Part shown: in pieces, positions 11,102 through 21,650 of the stretch | Position numbering within the stretch: position 1 is the stretch's first letter | How the letters are laid out: the number at the start of each line of letters is the position of its first letter | Source of the DNA: Evernia prunastri | Taxonomy: Eukaryota; Ascomycota; Lecanoromycetes; Lecanorales; Parmeliaceae | DNA length: 41,211 nt | NCBI GenBank assembly: GCA_003184365.1 | Contig: NKYR01000206.1 | Location: 1-41,211 of the forward strand | Direction of reading: 5' to 3' | Notes under the pieces: generated by a model | The model's database searches: none | Told to the model about the DNA's origin: nothing | Seen by the model: only the letters and a program-made list of their open reading frames with translations | Position numbers and translations under genes: made by a program

Positions 11102-11162
11102 CGGAAGGTCTTGGGAGCGCACACTCCGGCCGCACCGCACACTTCGGATAAATAATAATGCG
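11102..11162. repeat. MULE terminal inverted repeat, left (61 bp)
   Basis: Exact reverse complement of 12337-12397. The preceding nine bases AGGAACCTC recur right after the other TIR. Confidence 0.95.
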
Positions 11163-11213
11163 ACCCGTCTTGGCATGGGTTTTACTGGGCATGGTAGAGG
11201 TTTCCTGACGGTA

Positions 11214-11489
11214 TTAGTCCTCTACTACAAATGCTGACTGTAACCGTCGTTGCTCCTGTGACTCCCATTCGTCCACATCGATCGCATCGACGAGATTCGT
11301 CTTCGACTTCTTCTTCTTTGGGGGGGATAGCTCTGCTTCCAGGCTATCACCTCGCTGTCGCCCCCGTTGCCCCCAGGACTGGCTATGTCCTTTTTCCTGC
11401 TCCCACACTTTCTTCTCTTTTACCGGCCGGCCATGACGAGTCGTCGCTAATGCTGCTGGGGCGGACGATGGTGGGGGTTCGTCAATCAA
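11214..11489 (-). CDS. MULE transposase, C-terminal tail
   Basis: On the far side of the gap, a 91-codon frame ends just inside the left TIR. It is charged, with GRPVKEKKVWEQEKG and a nuclear-localisation-like PPKKKKSK, and finishes with an acidic EWESQEQRR segment. Such basic tails are usual after the DDE domain of fungal MULEs. It is most simply the same gene as the N-terminal part; the ATG at its start is probably internal. Confidence 0.6.
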   Translation of the reverse strand: MIDEPPPSSAPAALATTRHGRPVKEKKVWEQEKGHSQSWGQRGRQRGDSLEAELSPPKKKKSKTNLVDAIDVDEWESQEQRRLQSAFVVED

Positions 11490-11506
11490 AATAGGCGGAG
11501 CAGAGN

Positions 11507-12181
11507 CAGAAGACCCGTAAGGACGTCCTCTCTACTGCGAGTAGTGGATGGAATCAAATTGTAGTATTTCTTCTTGTTCAGGTGGAACTCGTCGTCCCAA
11601 TCCTTAGCCGTGTTATCCAGTACGGCTTCTGACTGATTATAGGTCAAATTGCTTGCTCGATTTGCTCTAGCAAGCTCCACCGCCTTAGCATAATCGGGTT
11701 GTCGTTTCTTATGCATGTTGTAGGACAGTGGATTGGGAACCATTTCGTGGGAATGGTCCTGATGGCCCAATCCGAGGACCCACGTCTTGTTGCCTCCACC
11801 ACGAGTATATGGATCCCTCCAGGTAATAGCGCATCGCCATAGGCAGCCTTTCTTCTTGATTCGAGTGAGTTCTTGCTGGCGGTTACTACCTTCGCCCGTA
11901 TGCTCATCCAGCTTCCCATTATTCTGAGTCTTTTCCTCCGCATGGATACATTGATAGCTTTTGCGCCCTGCTCCACATGACCCTGTCACTATAGCGAATC
12001 CTTGACTGAAGGCGTAATTCTGAAGGCGAGTCCAGGCGTCATCGGGTACATCAAAAGTCTCATTTGGTGAAGGAGGCTCTAAATGCTCCTGCGGTATACC
12101 GTCAATAACCTTCTGAACCAAAGGCTTTAGGTCGTCGTCGAGGCGGGGGTGAGGAGTCCATTGAGCAGCCTGAGTAGCCAT
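11507..12181 (-). CDS. MULE transposase, N-terminal part (interrupted by gap)
   Basis: From the ATG at 12181 (MATQAAQWTPHPRL; an upstream in-frame ATG exists but adds only unlikely sequence) about 225 codons are open up to the N at 11506. The sequence has the FAR1/GCM-like zinc-binding pattern of fungal MULE transposases: GFAIVTGSCGAGRKSYQCIH, then GCLWRCAITW, then HQDHSHE. It is followed by the usual linker ending KKYYNLIPSTTRSREDVLTG just before the DDE domain would start. This part recognises the TIRs in related transposases (family knowledge). The catalytic domain is not present in the assembled sequence. Confidence 0.75.
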
Positions 12182-12336
12182 AATAGCGACTGGTTGTGGT
12201 AAGACGATGTGGGTGGAAGAGGTGTTGTGGGTGGAAGGTGATGAGGAAGCGAATATGAGGTGTGGATAGAAAGGTACATGAAATTGGGTGGTGTCTACAC
12301 TAAAGACGAGGTACCTCGGCAACGCTACTATAGTTC

Positions 12337-12397
12337 CGCATTATTATTTATCCGAAGTGTGCGGTGCGGCCGGAGTGTGCGCTCCCAAGACCTTCCG
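12337..12397. repeat. MULE terminal inverted repeat, right (61 bp)
   Basis: Exact reverse complement of 11102-11162, followed by the second copy of the target duplication AGGAACCTC at 12398-12406. Confidence 0.95.
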
Positions 12398-12406
12398 AGG
12401 AACCTC

Positions 12407-13155
12407 CGTTACAATACTCCGAAAAGCCATGGGAGGAAGATAGGGTAATCGTGATGTAAACGGGTTTCAAATTCAGGTCGTCGTAATCTTACCTTTTCCC
12501 TGCGAGCAACACCGTATATGGGTAGAGTTTCTATGAAGTCGTAAATTGTGTTGCGCTCGCGAAAGGTCCTGCATTTGACAGTCAGTCTAGTGAAGAAGAC
12601 GGGACGTTTCGCAACCAATGGGCCGGTCCGTGCCACAAGTATTCTACAAACATCTGCAACTACTGTACCAAACATGGTAACAGATGAAAAGGCGACAGCA
12701 CGATGAAACACAGGAAGTTTCGGTCCAGAAAAATTAGCAGACCCGGGGGCGAAAGGCCATATGATGGAGACCTGGGCCGCTCAGCATGAGGCCCATTGCT
12801 TTGCCCCCTGCAGGATTTGTTCCTGCCACACTGCCCCATCCTGAGTTTTCCGACGCGGGTGTCTTCAGCCTGACGACACAAACCGTACCATCGTAGTATT
12901 CATTAAATCGACAAAGGAGCACAGCAATATAGGGTCTTGCATTACATTAATGTGGATGTTGCATTGAGGGGTAAATCCTTCGGACCGAGGACCTGCGAGA
13001 AACAAATCTTCCACCACTCCACCAGTGCAAGCAAGAGCCAGATTGCGCATATCCAACGCCAAACTCAAGCATCCGCATTACAGGTGTACAAACATCCGCA
13101 TTCTCCAGCGAATGCTTCCAATCATTCTACGATGCTGAGGAGAGCTTTTGCCAAG
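12407..13155. other. No confident gene
   Basis: Several 60-100 codon frames lie on the minus strand (12409-12711, 12734-12922, 12865-13068) without motifs I recognise. A good donor (AAG then GTAAGA) at the end of the first, next to the MULE insertion, leaves open that the transposon landed in or near a gene. On the plus strand a donor AAG|GTAAGC at 13156, a branch GCTAAC and an acceptor TGTGCAG at 13250 could form an intron leading into the Crinkler-like gene. Confidence 0.3.
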
Positions 13156-13241
13156 GTAAGCTAAGCTAAGCTGATTCCACATCCAAACTGGCTCACCTAA
13201 GCCATCTTGTTTCCTTTGAAGAAAGGCTAACCGAATTTGTT

Positions 13242-15518
13242 GTGTGCAGAACTCGTTCCGTTACAGAAATAGCATCAGGGCTGTCAAGTAAGAAGAGCCT
13301 GTCGCTCGTGGTCGCTATCCAATTCGTTGACCAGTACAGGATATGCCTGCCAGTAGCGAACAATTTCCACGTCAAGTCTCGAACTCACGAATCTCTGAAA
13401 AGCTCGGACTTGGACCGATGGACAAATTACCTTGGCGGAAAGGGAATCACCACCAACCCGTTCGGACGCTCGCAGTTGGAAACCAATTCATATGAATTAA
13501 AGCTAGCATTTGGGCTCAGCGAGACCGGCGCGAAGATGAAGTTCAGTATCGCTTATCAGATCAGAACACAACTTGTATCCTCAGTCACAGAACACGATCA
13601 GGGGGGGGAACAGAGAGATAGCAAGCATCACGCCCAGATTTCGGTTATTAGCAGTCTTCCGGGCGGAAGAAAGACTAGATTGTAACTCGAAATACTGTCA
13701 CTACTGCCGGACTTCGATGCTCTATATTATGTCACCTTCAACATCCCATCAGAATTCGATGAAGCCTATGATAATATACACGACTGGAGTCTTTTTAAGA
13801 AATCCATCGCTATGCGTATACTCTTTCAGGCAGTACAGATACAAAGAGTTTCGCAGCCCAAGCAATTCTTCAGTTCGTGGCTGAAGGAGATACGTCACGA
13901 GAAATTGAAGGATATACACAATATCCCCGACGCCATAGCTCTGCTCGGAGGCGATTCTAGGAAAAAATGCGCACTTGCCGTCGACGAAGCCGATAGACTC
14001 GCGGACCCTGGACAGAAAGGTAACGCACTGCCACATTTGATCAGGGTGCTCGGTGAAGCTATGCTAGGGACTCGAGTCTTCAGTTATATGGCAGGCACAC
14101 AACATAGTATATTCGCTAATGCTGCAACCTCGAGTGGCTACGGCATCAATCCAATTTCCCTCAGTCTTCTATCTTACGTTCAAGAGTCAGCTATACTGGA
14201 CGACAACTCATCCCTCTCTCAGACTGCTTGGCGGTGTAATGCAGAAGTAAAAGAACTACTCTCACTACTGGGTGGGCACCCACGACTCCTCGAAGTCTTT
14301 ATTAAGGAAGTCGTCGAGGCTCTTGGTCGTAGTCACAACCTGAACCATGTCAGCTGGTACGATATCGAAGGGAAGATCAGATTCACTAGTCATCATGCAA
14401 GCTGTTGGCCGAGATTGTGTGTCGAAGACGCAAAGCTCCTAGTAGATGGCATCATGCTGCGTCAGCAAGTGCGGGCGGACCACACTCTTCCTTCGTCAAA
14501 TACTTATGAAAACCTACAACGGCAGTCCACGATAAGCCTTCAACCGGTCCCTGGTGATCCGACGTACTATCATCCCACAGCATCACTTCTCGCATTTCGT
14601 GACTTGCTCGTCAATTTAGCTAAGAAAAGAGATGGAGCCGCTTACCCGTACCTTGACCAGCTTCTGTCTATGAGGTGTAAAACTTGGAGACAATTCAAGA
14701 GATTCGTTGAAGTTCATACCACTGTCATGAACGGCCTCTTTGCGAATCAAGACTCAGATATATTGCGCTTGTCTCAGCTCTATGCAGGTGGATACGGCGG
14801 TGCAGGAGACATTGCTATCAAATTTATTACGAAGTATCCACGGATAATCACGTGTGAACACCAATTTCCGAAGTGCTCGTCGATCCACGATGATAAAGGA
14901 AAAAAGCTTGACTTAGCGGATGGCAACTGCTATATCAGCGCACCCAGCGCCCCTTTTGCCGGCTTGTTCTGGGTGTGCAATGAGGACGTCGAGAACAATA
15001 GAAGTGACGCAGACATGATTGACGACGAAGGCGCTATAGATAATTCGAAACTAGTGATAGCCGTGAAGCGGTCTATCTCGCGCAGCTTGCCTTATCAACG
15101 ATGTATCGAAGCGCACAAGAAGAATGTAGAGTCTTGGAACAAGGCGGGGAACATCAGAGGAAAAGACAACTATCGCGTAATCACCATTCTAATCACGACT
15201 GCTCAAGTATCACCCTCAGCAACTCATTGGAATGACAAGGACCTTCTTGTAATAGATTCGAAAGGGTTTGCTAACGTCTACGGCATCTTGTTGCCTCTGC
15301 TTAACATTGCACTTTCCAAGATTCCCTGGAGATATCCGATCAATTGCGCGAGCTGGATCAGCCTGGCTGCAAGATTCAATGAAAAAGCGGCACGACAGAT
15401 CGTTAGGGAAAGAAGGTTGGGCTTCAAGGACAGATCAGATTTCCTAGAGCGACTGCCGGAATTAGAAGGCGTGAAAGCTTCACGCTTGGACAGAATTCTC
15501 AACGAGAGCGATTTTTGA
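13242..15518 (+). pseudogene. Crinkler/RHS-like P-loop NTPase with nuclease-like C-terminus, copy 1
   Basis: One frame runs through the whole span, cut by a single TAA at 13683-13685, so about 735 codons remain readable on either side. Conserved landmarks: WTNYLGG...NPFGRSQ near 13420; a Walker A that reads PGGRKTRL, where the paralogue at 33 kb has PGGGKTRL; DFDALYYVTF; Walker B ALAVDEADRL near 13975; GGHPRLLEVF near 14270. The C-terminal third holds LADGNCYISAPSA, then LVIAVKRS, KDNYRVITILITT and DLLVIDSKGF, a strand-rich pattern with conserved acidic and Lys residues resembling the restriction-endonuclease-like module of Crinkler/RHS proteins (inference). Such proteins act in conflict or as effectors in other eukaryotes. 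The start is unclear: there is no good ATG, and an upstream exon is possible. The stop lies right after the mutated P-loop, so it is probably dead. Alternative: a STAND-type NTPase of another family. Confidence 0.6.
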
Positions 15519-16070
15519 GCTGCATGACCCAAAACCACATTCCCGACTGCCCATGTATCATGTTAGCTTATCCCAAAAGGCACTTCAAAGGCGAGCATTA
15601 TCATAGTCAGTACTTGGGAGATCTCTGTCAGAGAAGATCATGCAGATGCGATGACGCTAGCGACAGACAGAAAACACAAGGATCTGACTCCGCCCGTGAT
15701 GGAACATTCTTGGCGACAAGAGTACAATAATAAATCACTCAAGAGTCGCTATCTCACCGAATGGGCCGAAGGCTCATGCCGCTTTGCATGTGTATGTGAG
15801 AACTTTCGCTCTACCTGAGATGCCTGTTGCTGGTGCTGCTACTTGACATGTATACGTAGAAATGTGGGGTCGCGGAAGCAATTGTGTGGGTAAAAGAGGA
15901 TACTGATTGTATCAAGGAAGCCTGCTGTAAGATACGCCCTTTCACATTTGATCTAGCTAAGGCTTGGAGTCGGAAGCACCCTCCGACTTGAGCCACACCG
16001 CTCTCCCTATACACGCTCTGTGTTTCGTCTCTTCGCAGCACATGTGCTAGCGCTTAGGACCTGCGCGCTT
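15519..16070. other. No recognisable gene
   Basis: The stretch between the convergent 3' ends of the Crinkler-like and peptidase-like pseudogenes. Only short frames without motifs are seen, and no repeat or RNA gene. Confidence 0.4.
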
Positions 16071-17435
16071 TTACTGCGTGTGATTTGCTTTAACATCGAG
16101 ATTGGTCAGCATCGCCGTGGGTGTAGCATCGGATGTGATAGTCTCAGAAATCCACTGGAGTCCGTCACTGGTGAATTTGGCGTACTGATTGAAGTGTATC
16201 TTGCGATATGCTTCCCCGACTGAAGACAGCTTAGTTCAGCAAGATGATTAATCCTTACATCATGACACTTACAAATTCCAATTATCTTTGGCGATTTAAG
16301 ATTTTCATTCTCAAAGACTGACATCATCGCCTCTACGCATCCGTAAAAACCACTTACGGTGTGACGGCTACGAGTTGCATAGGGATGAAGCGTTTATTTT
16401 TCGAGCTTTTCCTCCTCTTGTAGACCATCAGACGGAGCCTCACTGGTTTCATCTATGGCCAAGGCTCTCATGTTCGGTAGGAACAGCTCTCGAAATTTCA
16501 CAGGCTAGACAGCATAATTAGAACGACGATGCTCTTTCAACTGTCAATAGATTTGGATATCTCATATATCATAGGCTGCGCTAGGGCGGTTCAACGGTCC
16601 GGTTCCTTTGTCTTTAAAGCTGCTATGGACCATTCACGCAGAAGATCGAATTTGGTGGGAGTTGGGTCTTCCCGAATCCTTTTCTTCTCCGCAGACATTT
16701 GGTCGTAAAATTTCAAGGGTGACTTGTCCAGTGGGCCATTCTTCTCACTGTAGGCGACGGCCCATACGGGTTGCGTACGGATGGGGGACGGAAGAGCAAT
16801 AAGATCTTGCATGGACAAACTCTTATGGTTTTTTGATTTATCACTGTCTTGCTGAGAAGCTTGAAAGATTGCGATATCTGCGATCTCGTCGTACGCCTTC
16901 AGTCAAGTCAAGCGATCAGCTCTTGTTGGAACCAATGTCTGGGCGAGTGAGTTGATCGAAGTCTTAGGGAATAACGAGTACTTCAAGTACATAAGGTATC
17001 GGTGTTTCTGATCCTGGTTCAGAGATTCATCGCTAAAGTGAAAACTCGTTATGAAAAAATCTCCTTCTAGCCAGAATCCCGATAAACGGGTCTAAGCTTT
17101 TTCAACACCGGTGGGAACAAAAATCCTGGCAGCGGCCATTTTAAAGCGAGCAGCTTTGTCGATCACCAGCAATGAAGGTCAGCGAAGGGACAACTAGGTG
17201 CGTTCGACTTCAGTACCTGAGTAAGTTTGTCGCGGTCTTCACTGGAATAGAGAAGTTTCAGATCATCACCCGTCTTGTCCTGGATTTTGTCATCTGTCTC
17301 GATTCGGTGTTGGCAGGACCACTTGTTGTTTTTCAAGAAGCATGGCCCCCCAAACGTTGAGTCGACGAATGTCATGGTTTGAGAAAAAACGATGGGGCCA
17401 GGGAAAGGGTGATCGTCGTGTGAGGTCCACCCCAT
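16071..17435 (-). pseudogene. Chymotrypsin-fold (trypsin-like) peptidase-domain protein, decayed
   Basis: Reading the minus strand from MGWTSHDDHPF (17435): a first part ending in EDRDKLTQ; then, after a frame change near 17215-17160, VIDKAARFKMAAARIFVPTG. Next comes a TAG, then SGFWLEGDFFITSFHFSDE, whose SFHF fits the catalytic His strand. About 60 residues on, YDEIADIAIF fits the catalytic Asp motif. Then come ALPSPIRTQPVWAVAYSE, LFLPNMRALAIDE, HTVSGFYGCVEAMMS in the position of the Ser loop, and SPKIIGI. A GTAAGT intron joins to FGEAYRKIHFNQYAKF and the end TAA at 16071. At least three stops interrupt it; one (EK*TL) is explained by CAA-to-TAA. The Ser loop lacks GxSG, so it may have been catalytically inactive even when intact. 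Family placement is from pattern only. Confidence 0.45.
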
Positions 17436-17708
17436 CTCGACTCAGATCAACAGAGGCAGTAGGTCCTATCTGCGTGTGTGGTTCGAGACAAGAGATCGTA
17501 TGTGGTGTCGAGAGTTTGGAGGTACTTTTGGGGTCAGAATTTGGAGCTAGCGAGGTTGCAGATATTGGCCAATGAAGTAGATGAATCGGTGACGATAGAT
17601 TGTGATCTAACGAATCTTGTCTTGAGGTATTCACTCAGTGAATGGGTTAAGAGAGCCATTAGTCGAAGTTTAGAGAGACCTTAGTTTGAAAATGGTTGAC
17701 TTGACAGA

Positions 17709-17807
17709 CTATCCAACTCGACTTTGAACGTTAACATCAGCCCCTTTGTTGAGTAGCATCTAAATCAACTGATTATTATCTGTTTCTAGCGCTACGTATA
17801 GAACGTT
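17709..17807 (-). pseudogene. Ankyrin-repeat remnant
   Basis: The minus strand reads NVLYVALETDNNQLI, a TAG, then MLLNKGADVNVQ, which matches the ankyrin repeat consensus (helix pair followed by LLxKGADVN). The stop occupies the place where Gln is common, so CAG-to-TAG would explain it. Weak traces of a preceding repeat (FRTQGER, then a stop) extend to about 17830. It lies just upstream of the peptidase-like pseudogene on the same strand and could be a leftover of the same or a neighbouring gene. Confidence 0.65.
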
Positions 17808-18175
17808 TCTCTACCTTTCACCTTGAGTACGAAACAAATTCGAAATTGATTCTTAAATATCTCAAAGATGGTATTACGAAGTCGGACCGTTAGAAACCCT
17901 CTTACTCTACCTGATTGGGCTCTAGCGGCGCCGCCTTGCTGAGCGCGCGGTAATTCAAGATTCTGATATCGAATTTGTTTCCACGCCAAACCTTGCTCGG
18001 TATTATAACGCTCGGTACTACATTTTGACAGACCTCAGAAGCCAGCGAATATTCGCCACTTAGTTATTCTCTTCCGATATTTTGAGCTTTGAAGGCAGGA
18101 TGGCAGTACCCCACCAACTTTTCACACGAGCAACAGAAGTATTTTACGCGATGACACTTATCCAAACTCGATAAC

Positions 18176-19492
18176 TCACCATGACGCCGGCAAACCGACA
18201 AACGCCAGCGCCGCCAGCAGGCTATTTCCCCAACCTTGTCCCAGAGCCTCATATAGCAGCTTGCCAGCCATTGGCTGAAGTGTCCCACCAAGACTATGAG
18301 ATATAATATTTGCGGCCGTAGCCGACGCGGCGTAGATAGAAGGCCGATGGGAACCCAGGCTGCGCCGGGGAGAAATGGGGGAAGGTGGTGTTCAGGTTTG
18401 AGGTCGGACTAGTCCGCGGCGGAAAGGTCATTTGGTCGGCAAGGAAGCCGTAAGTGGCAATGCCGCCCACCATGCCAACGCCGAGATCGAGGTAAGTGAG
18501 CCCGACAACGGAGGTGGGAAAGTGGTAAATGATTTTGAAGACCTCTGTGAGGGTTGTGAAACGAAGATGGAGGTAGCCGTAGACGAGAGCCATGTAGGCT
18601 GAAAGGGCGAGAACAATCGAGGAAAATAGGAGCATCTTCATTGAGTGGAGCACCGCGCAGGTGAGAACCGCGGTACGGGAAACGGTTGTGGCGAGCTCGT
18701 ACCTCGACCTCAGAAGGCGGTTAGAGGTAGACAGGCATAGACGGGCGGCTTTACGTGCGAGGATAGTTGGCGCATAGGATTCGCGGAGGACGAAGAAGGA
18801 GATGAGAGTGCTCGATGTCACGGCGATAGCGAGGGTCCAGGGGATAGAGCGCCAACCCCTGGCAGCAGTGAGGAAGCCTCCGCCTATGAGCCCGATAACG
18901 GGACCTATGAGCAGCCCTTTGCTCTAGACAGATATTGCGCGGCCGCGCTCGGCAGGGATGAACGTATCTGCCACAGAGCTGCCATCTATCGTGGTTATAG
19001 AGGAGCCAGCGACGCCTGTCAAAGAACGGAAAAGGACAAGGGTGGAGAGAGAAGGGGCGTAGTCGCATCTGATGGTGAAGATAATGTGGTAAATATACAG
19101 GCGCCCGTAAAGTTTCGTAGCCGGAGCAATCATGGTCGGGCCGAAGACATAGCCCAGAATACAGACAGAAACGACGAAGGAAGAAAGGAGGGAGTCGGTG
19201 GAGTTGAACTCGGCCACTACCTGAGCTATACCTGGAGCGAACATGATGAGGCGAGGGTACTTAATGGAAGAGAAGATATTGGTGATCGACAAAATGAGTG
19301 TGTAAACTGGAGAGCTATTTGCATTATCCTAATGATGGTTGAAAAGGTGATGATATTCGCGCATTTTCTCCCGGCAGACCAGTTCAGAGGGTTTTTTGGA
19401 TCGTCTGGAGCATCCCAGTCAAGGAAATTGAGATCTTTGAATTCGTTGCCAGCCTCAGCTTGTCCCCAGCTATGGACAGATTACTCTTCCAT
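18176..19492 (-). pseudogene. Major facilitator superfamily transporter, DHA1-type, inactivated
   Basis: The start at 19492 is followed after three codons by TAA. The frame then reads FLDWDAPDDPKNPLNW, the usual N-terminal signature of fungal drug:H+ antiporters, then MFAPGIAQVVAEF, GPTMIAPATKLYGR and GSSVADTFIPAERGRAISV. Next is TAG at 18924-18926 where relatives have Trp, then SKGLLIGPVIGLIGGGFLTAARGWRS. Further on, the frame slips to LKPEHHLPPFLPGAAWVP and again to IYAASATAANIISHSLGG and YEALGQGWGNSLLAALA, with some helices between them missing. So there are two nonsense codons, at least two frameshifts and an internal deletion. Members export toxins or metabolites at the plasma membrane, and this may have been the exporter of the nearby cluster (inference). 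TAA for CAA and TAG for TGG are both RIP-type changes. Confidence 0.82.
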
Positions 19493-21650
19493 ACCCCTTA
19501 GGCGTATGAGTCGATAGAATGAAGGGAAGCTGCTGAGGCATGAAATTGTAAAAGATGTACTTTTTAGGGGTACTATTCTAAAAGTACTCTTTGGGCAGTG
19601 GGGCCTTCGGGTACTCCGGAGTTGAAAATAAAAGAAACAGAAACTTCTTTTATGATCTTCCGTGTAACTGTATAATCCCCTTCTTCTTCTCCCCTCCTCC
19701 CCCCCTTTTTTTTGAATCAAGTACCCTGAAAATATGAGTTGGTAAGGATTCAATCTTTTGGGGCATCCCCGCTATTGGCATCACGAAGCTCCAATTCATC
19801 ACGTGTATCACGATGACTTAGGGTTCTCTGCGCAGAGCTCGGCTCGGTCAGCATGGAAACTCTCGGGTTCAATTGCTCACGCTGTATCCTGAGTTGCCGT
19901 GAGTGCGATATCCTCCCAAGACCGAAGAGATGCTCTACCCCAAAGCGGCCTCTCCACTGTCAATGAATCTGGACTGCGATGACATGAAGCTGCATCTTCT
20001 AGTGACGTTTGAGTCGGAGCATCTCGGTGCTCCGAAGAGTGTTCTCGGTTTGGAGGACGTGAACCAAGGGACGGGTCTAAGATGGCGGCCATCTCTTGAC
20101 GACGATCGAGCTTGGCCGATAGCTGTACGACACTACTCGCAGAAAGAGAAAGAGTCAAACGTATGGAACCTTGGGTGGCGAAGAAGTTCGGCGCTGAGTA
20201 GAGTTTTTACAAATACCCTGGTGGAAGATGCTCGAAACGGAAGACACAATTTTCAGCTGTACTCTTAGACCACGGAGCAGCCTAGGGGACGTTAAATGAG
20301 CGCTCAATAAAGGCTGCAGTTGACTTCATTCCCAGCGTCGAAGTAGTGACATCCCATTATTGATACCGTCCATTCCATTCTATTGAAAGCCGCGACTCCG
20401 AGATTCGACTTAACAATATTGGGATCTGTAACTGCCTGCGAGGGATCGTCTATGTAGGTATATGGTGACATGCATGCGATACTTACCTTAGTCCCAGGAA
20501 TTTAAAATTGCACCGAACCCCACCGGCCCGGAGGGTGTACCTGGATGCAACGGGGGTCCAACGTATCGGATGCCTACCATTATTGAACGTGCAGGTTGCC
20601 AAAGCGGTGTGGCCGTTTGAGCTGCAAAGGCCGCATCACGTTTGGAGAAACGCAACTATCATACCATATACATATAGATGGTCTTACGCCAGCCATGCAG
20701 ATTGATCGTAAGCTTAGCCTTGTAGCGGTCAGAGGCCAATACTGCAATTGCGTACACTGCTTCCGTGTATGTGAGGCATGAGCATCCAATGCACGGCTTT
20801 CCTATAAAGGCTAGATCGATGCAAGTTTAATTGGGGGCAATGGAACGTCGTTAAGGCCGAAAAGCAACCATACGGCAGCACAGGGCGAGGCGCGAACTGC
20901 GAACTGCGACCTGCACGATGCGGCGCAATCCAGACCGTCTCGGCTTTGGGGGAAGGGGATATGTTGTAGGGACAAATCACCATATCATATCCCAGACAGT
21001 ATAGTCTGTACATATTCAATCATGCGCATGTAGATGGAGTCATATCGCCGAGCGGGCACGAGGCCGAGTGACTTTCCATCTTCCACTACCAGTATTCGAC
21101 CAACAACTGTTAATCAAGCGATCCCAATCCACTAGTACCGACCGTTCCCATCACTATAACCAATCCTTCCTCACCCTCCTTATCCTCCTTTTGACACGCA
21201 CAGGGACAGCATCAGCTGGCACAAGACGGGGAAATACATGGCTCAAATCAAACTCTTCAAAGGTGTAAGGATTTATAATTGATCCCAGCTTTTAGCCAGA
21301 ATTTGATGCGACAGGTACCTGCTGGAAATTCAGTGGCTTGGCACATACCTATATGCAACTTATTAGTACACGTCGGACGAGATACCCAAAGAATGAAAAC
21401 AAGGTAAGTAGGCAAAGACAATGGCCTTAACGAACAATACCATATTCTATAAGGTCGAAGCGAAAATTTTCGGCATCGATGGACACAAATATGGCCATCT
21501 CCCTCTAGATCCCAGATGGCTTTACTTGCTATTCTCAATAATAGATGTCCACACTTCTTTAGATAGCCTAATGCCCTAACGTAACTCCTCGCTAGCTGAA
21601 TGAAATCATTCAGCAGGTTTGCAGAACCGCCGTCCTTGCTCAACACATTC
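19493..21650. other. Long stretch without a recognised gene
   Basis: It contains a pyrimidine-rich run near 19675-19715 and overlapping frames of 90-120 codons at 19877-20268 on both strands without family motifs. The right part is the promoter region of the AflR-like regulator. I see no tRNA, inverted repeat or transposon end. Confidence 0.45.

Larger units (their letters stand above)
11093..12406 (-). mobile_element. Mutator-like DNA transposon (MULE) with TIRs, 9-bp TSD and an assembly gap
   Basis: The element body is 11102-12397. Its ends are 61-bp perfect terminal inverted repeats (11102-11162 and 12337-12397) beginning CGGAAGGTCTTGGG. They are flanked by an exact 9-bp target duplication AGGAACCTC (11093-11101 and 12398-12406). 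Nine-bp duplications and long TIRs are typical of the Mutator superfamily. Inside, on the minus strand, are the N-terminal zinc-binding part and the C-terminal tail of a transposase, separated by the single N at 11506. The catalytic DDE region is absent, so the real element is probably longer and the N stands for collapsed sequence. Identical TIRs and TSDs suggest a recent insertion; there is no RIP damage. Confidence 0.92.

Noticed and set aside
15515..15730. 71-codon Cys-containing plus-strand frame after the Crinkler-like pseudogene
   Set aside because: No signal peptide or recognised Cys pattern; composition fits chance.
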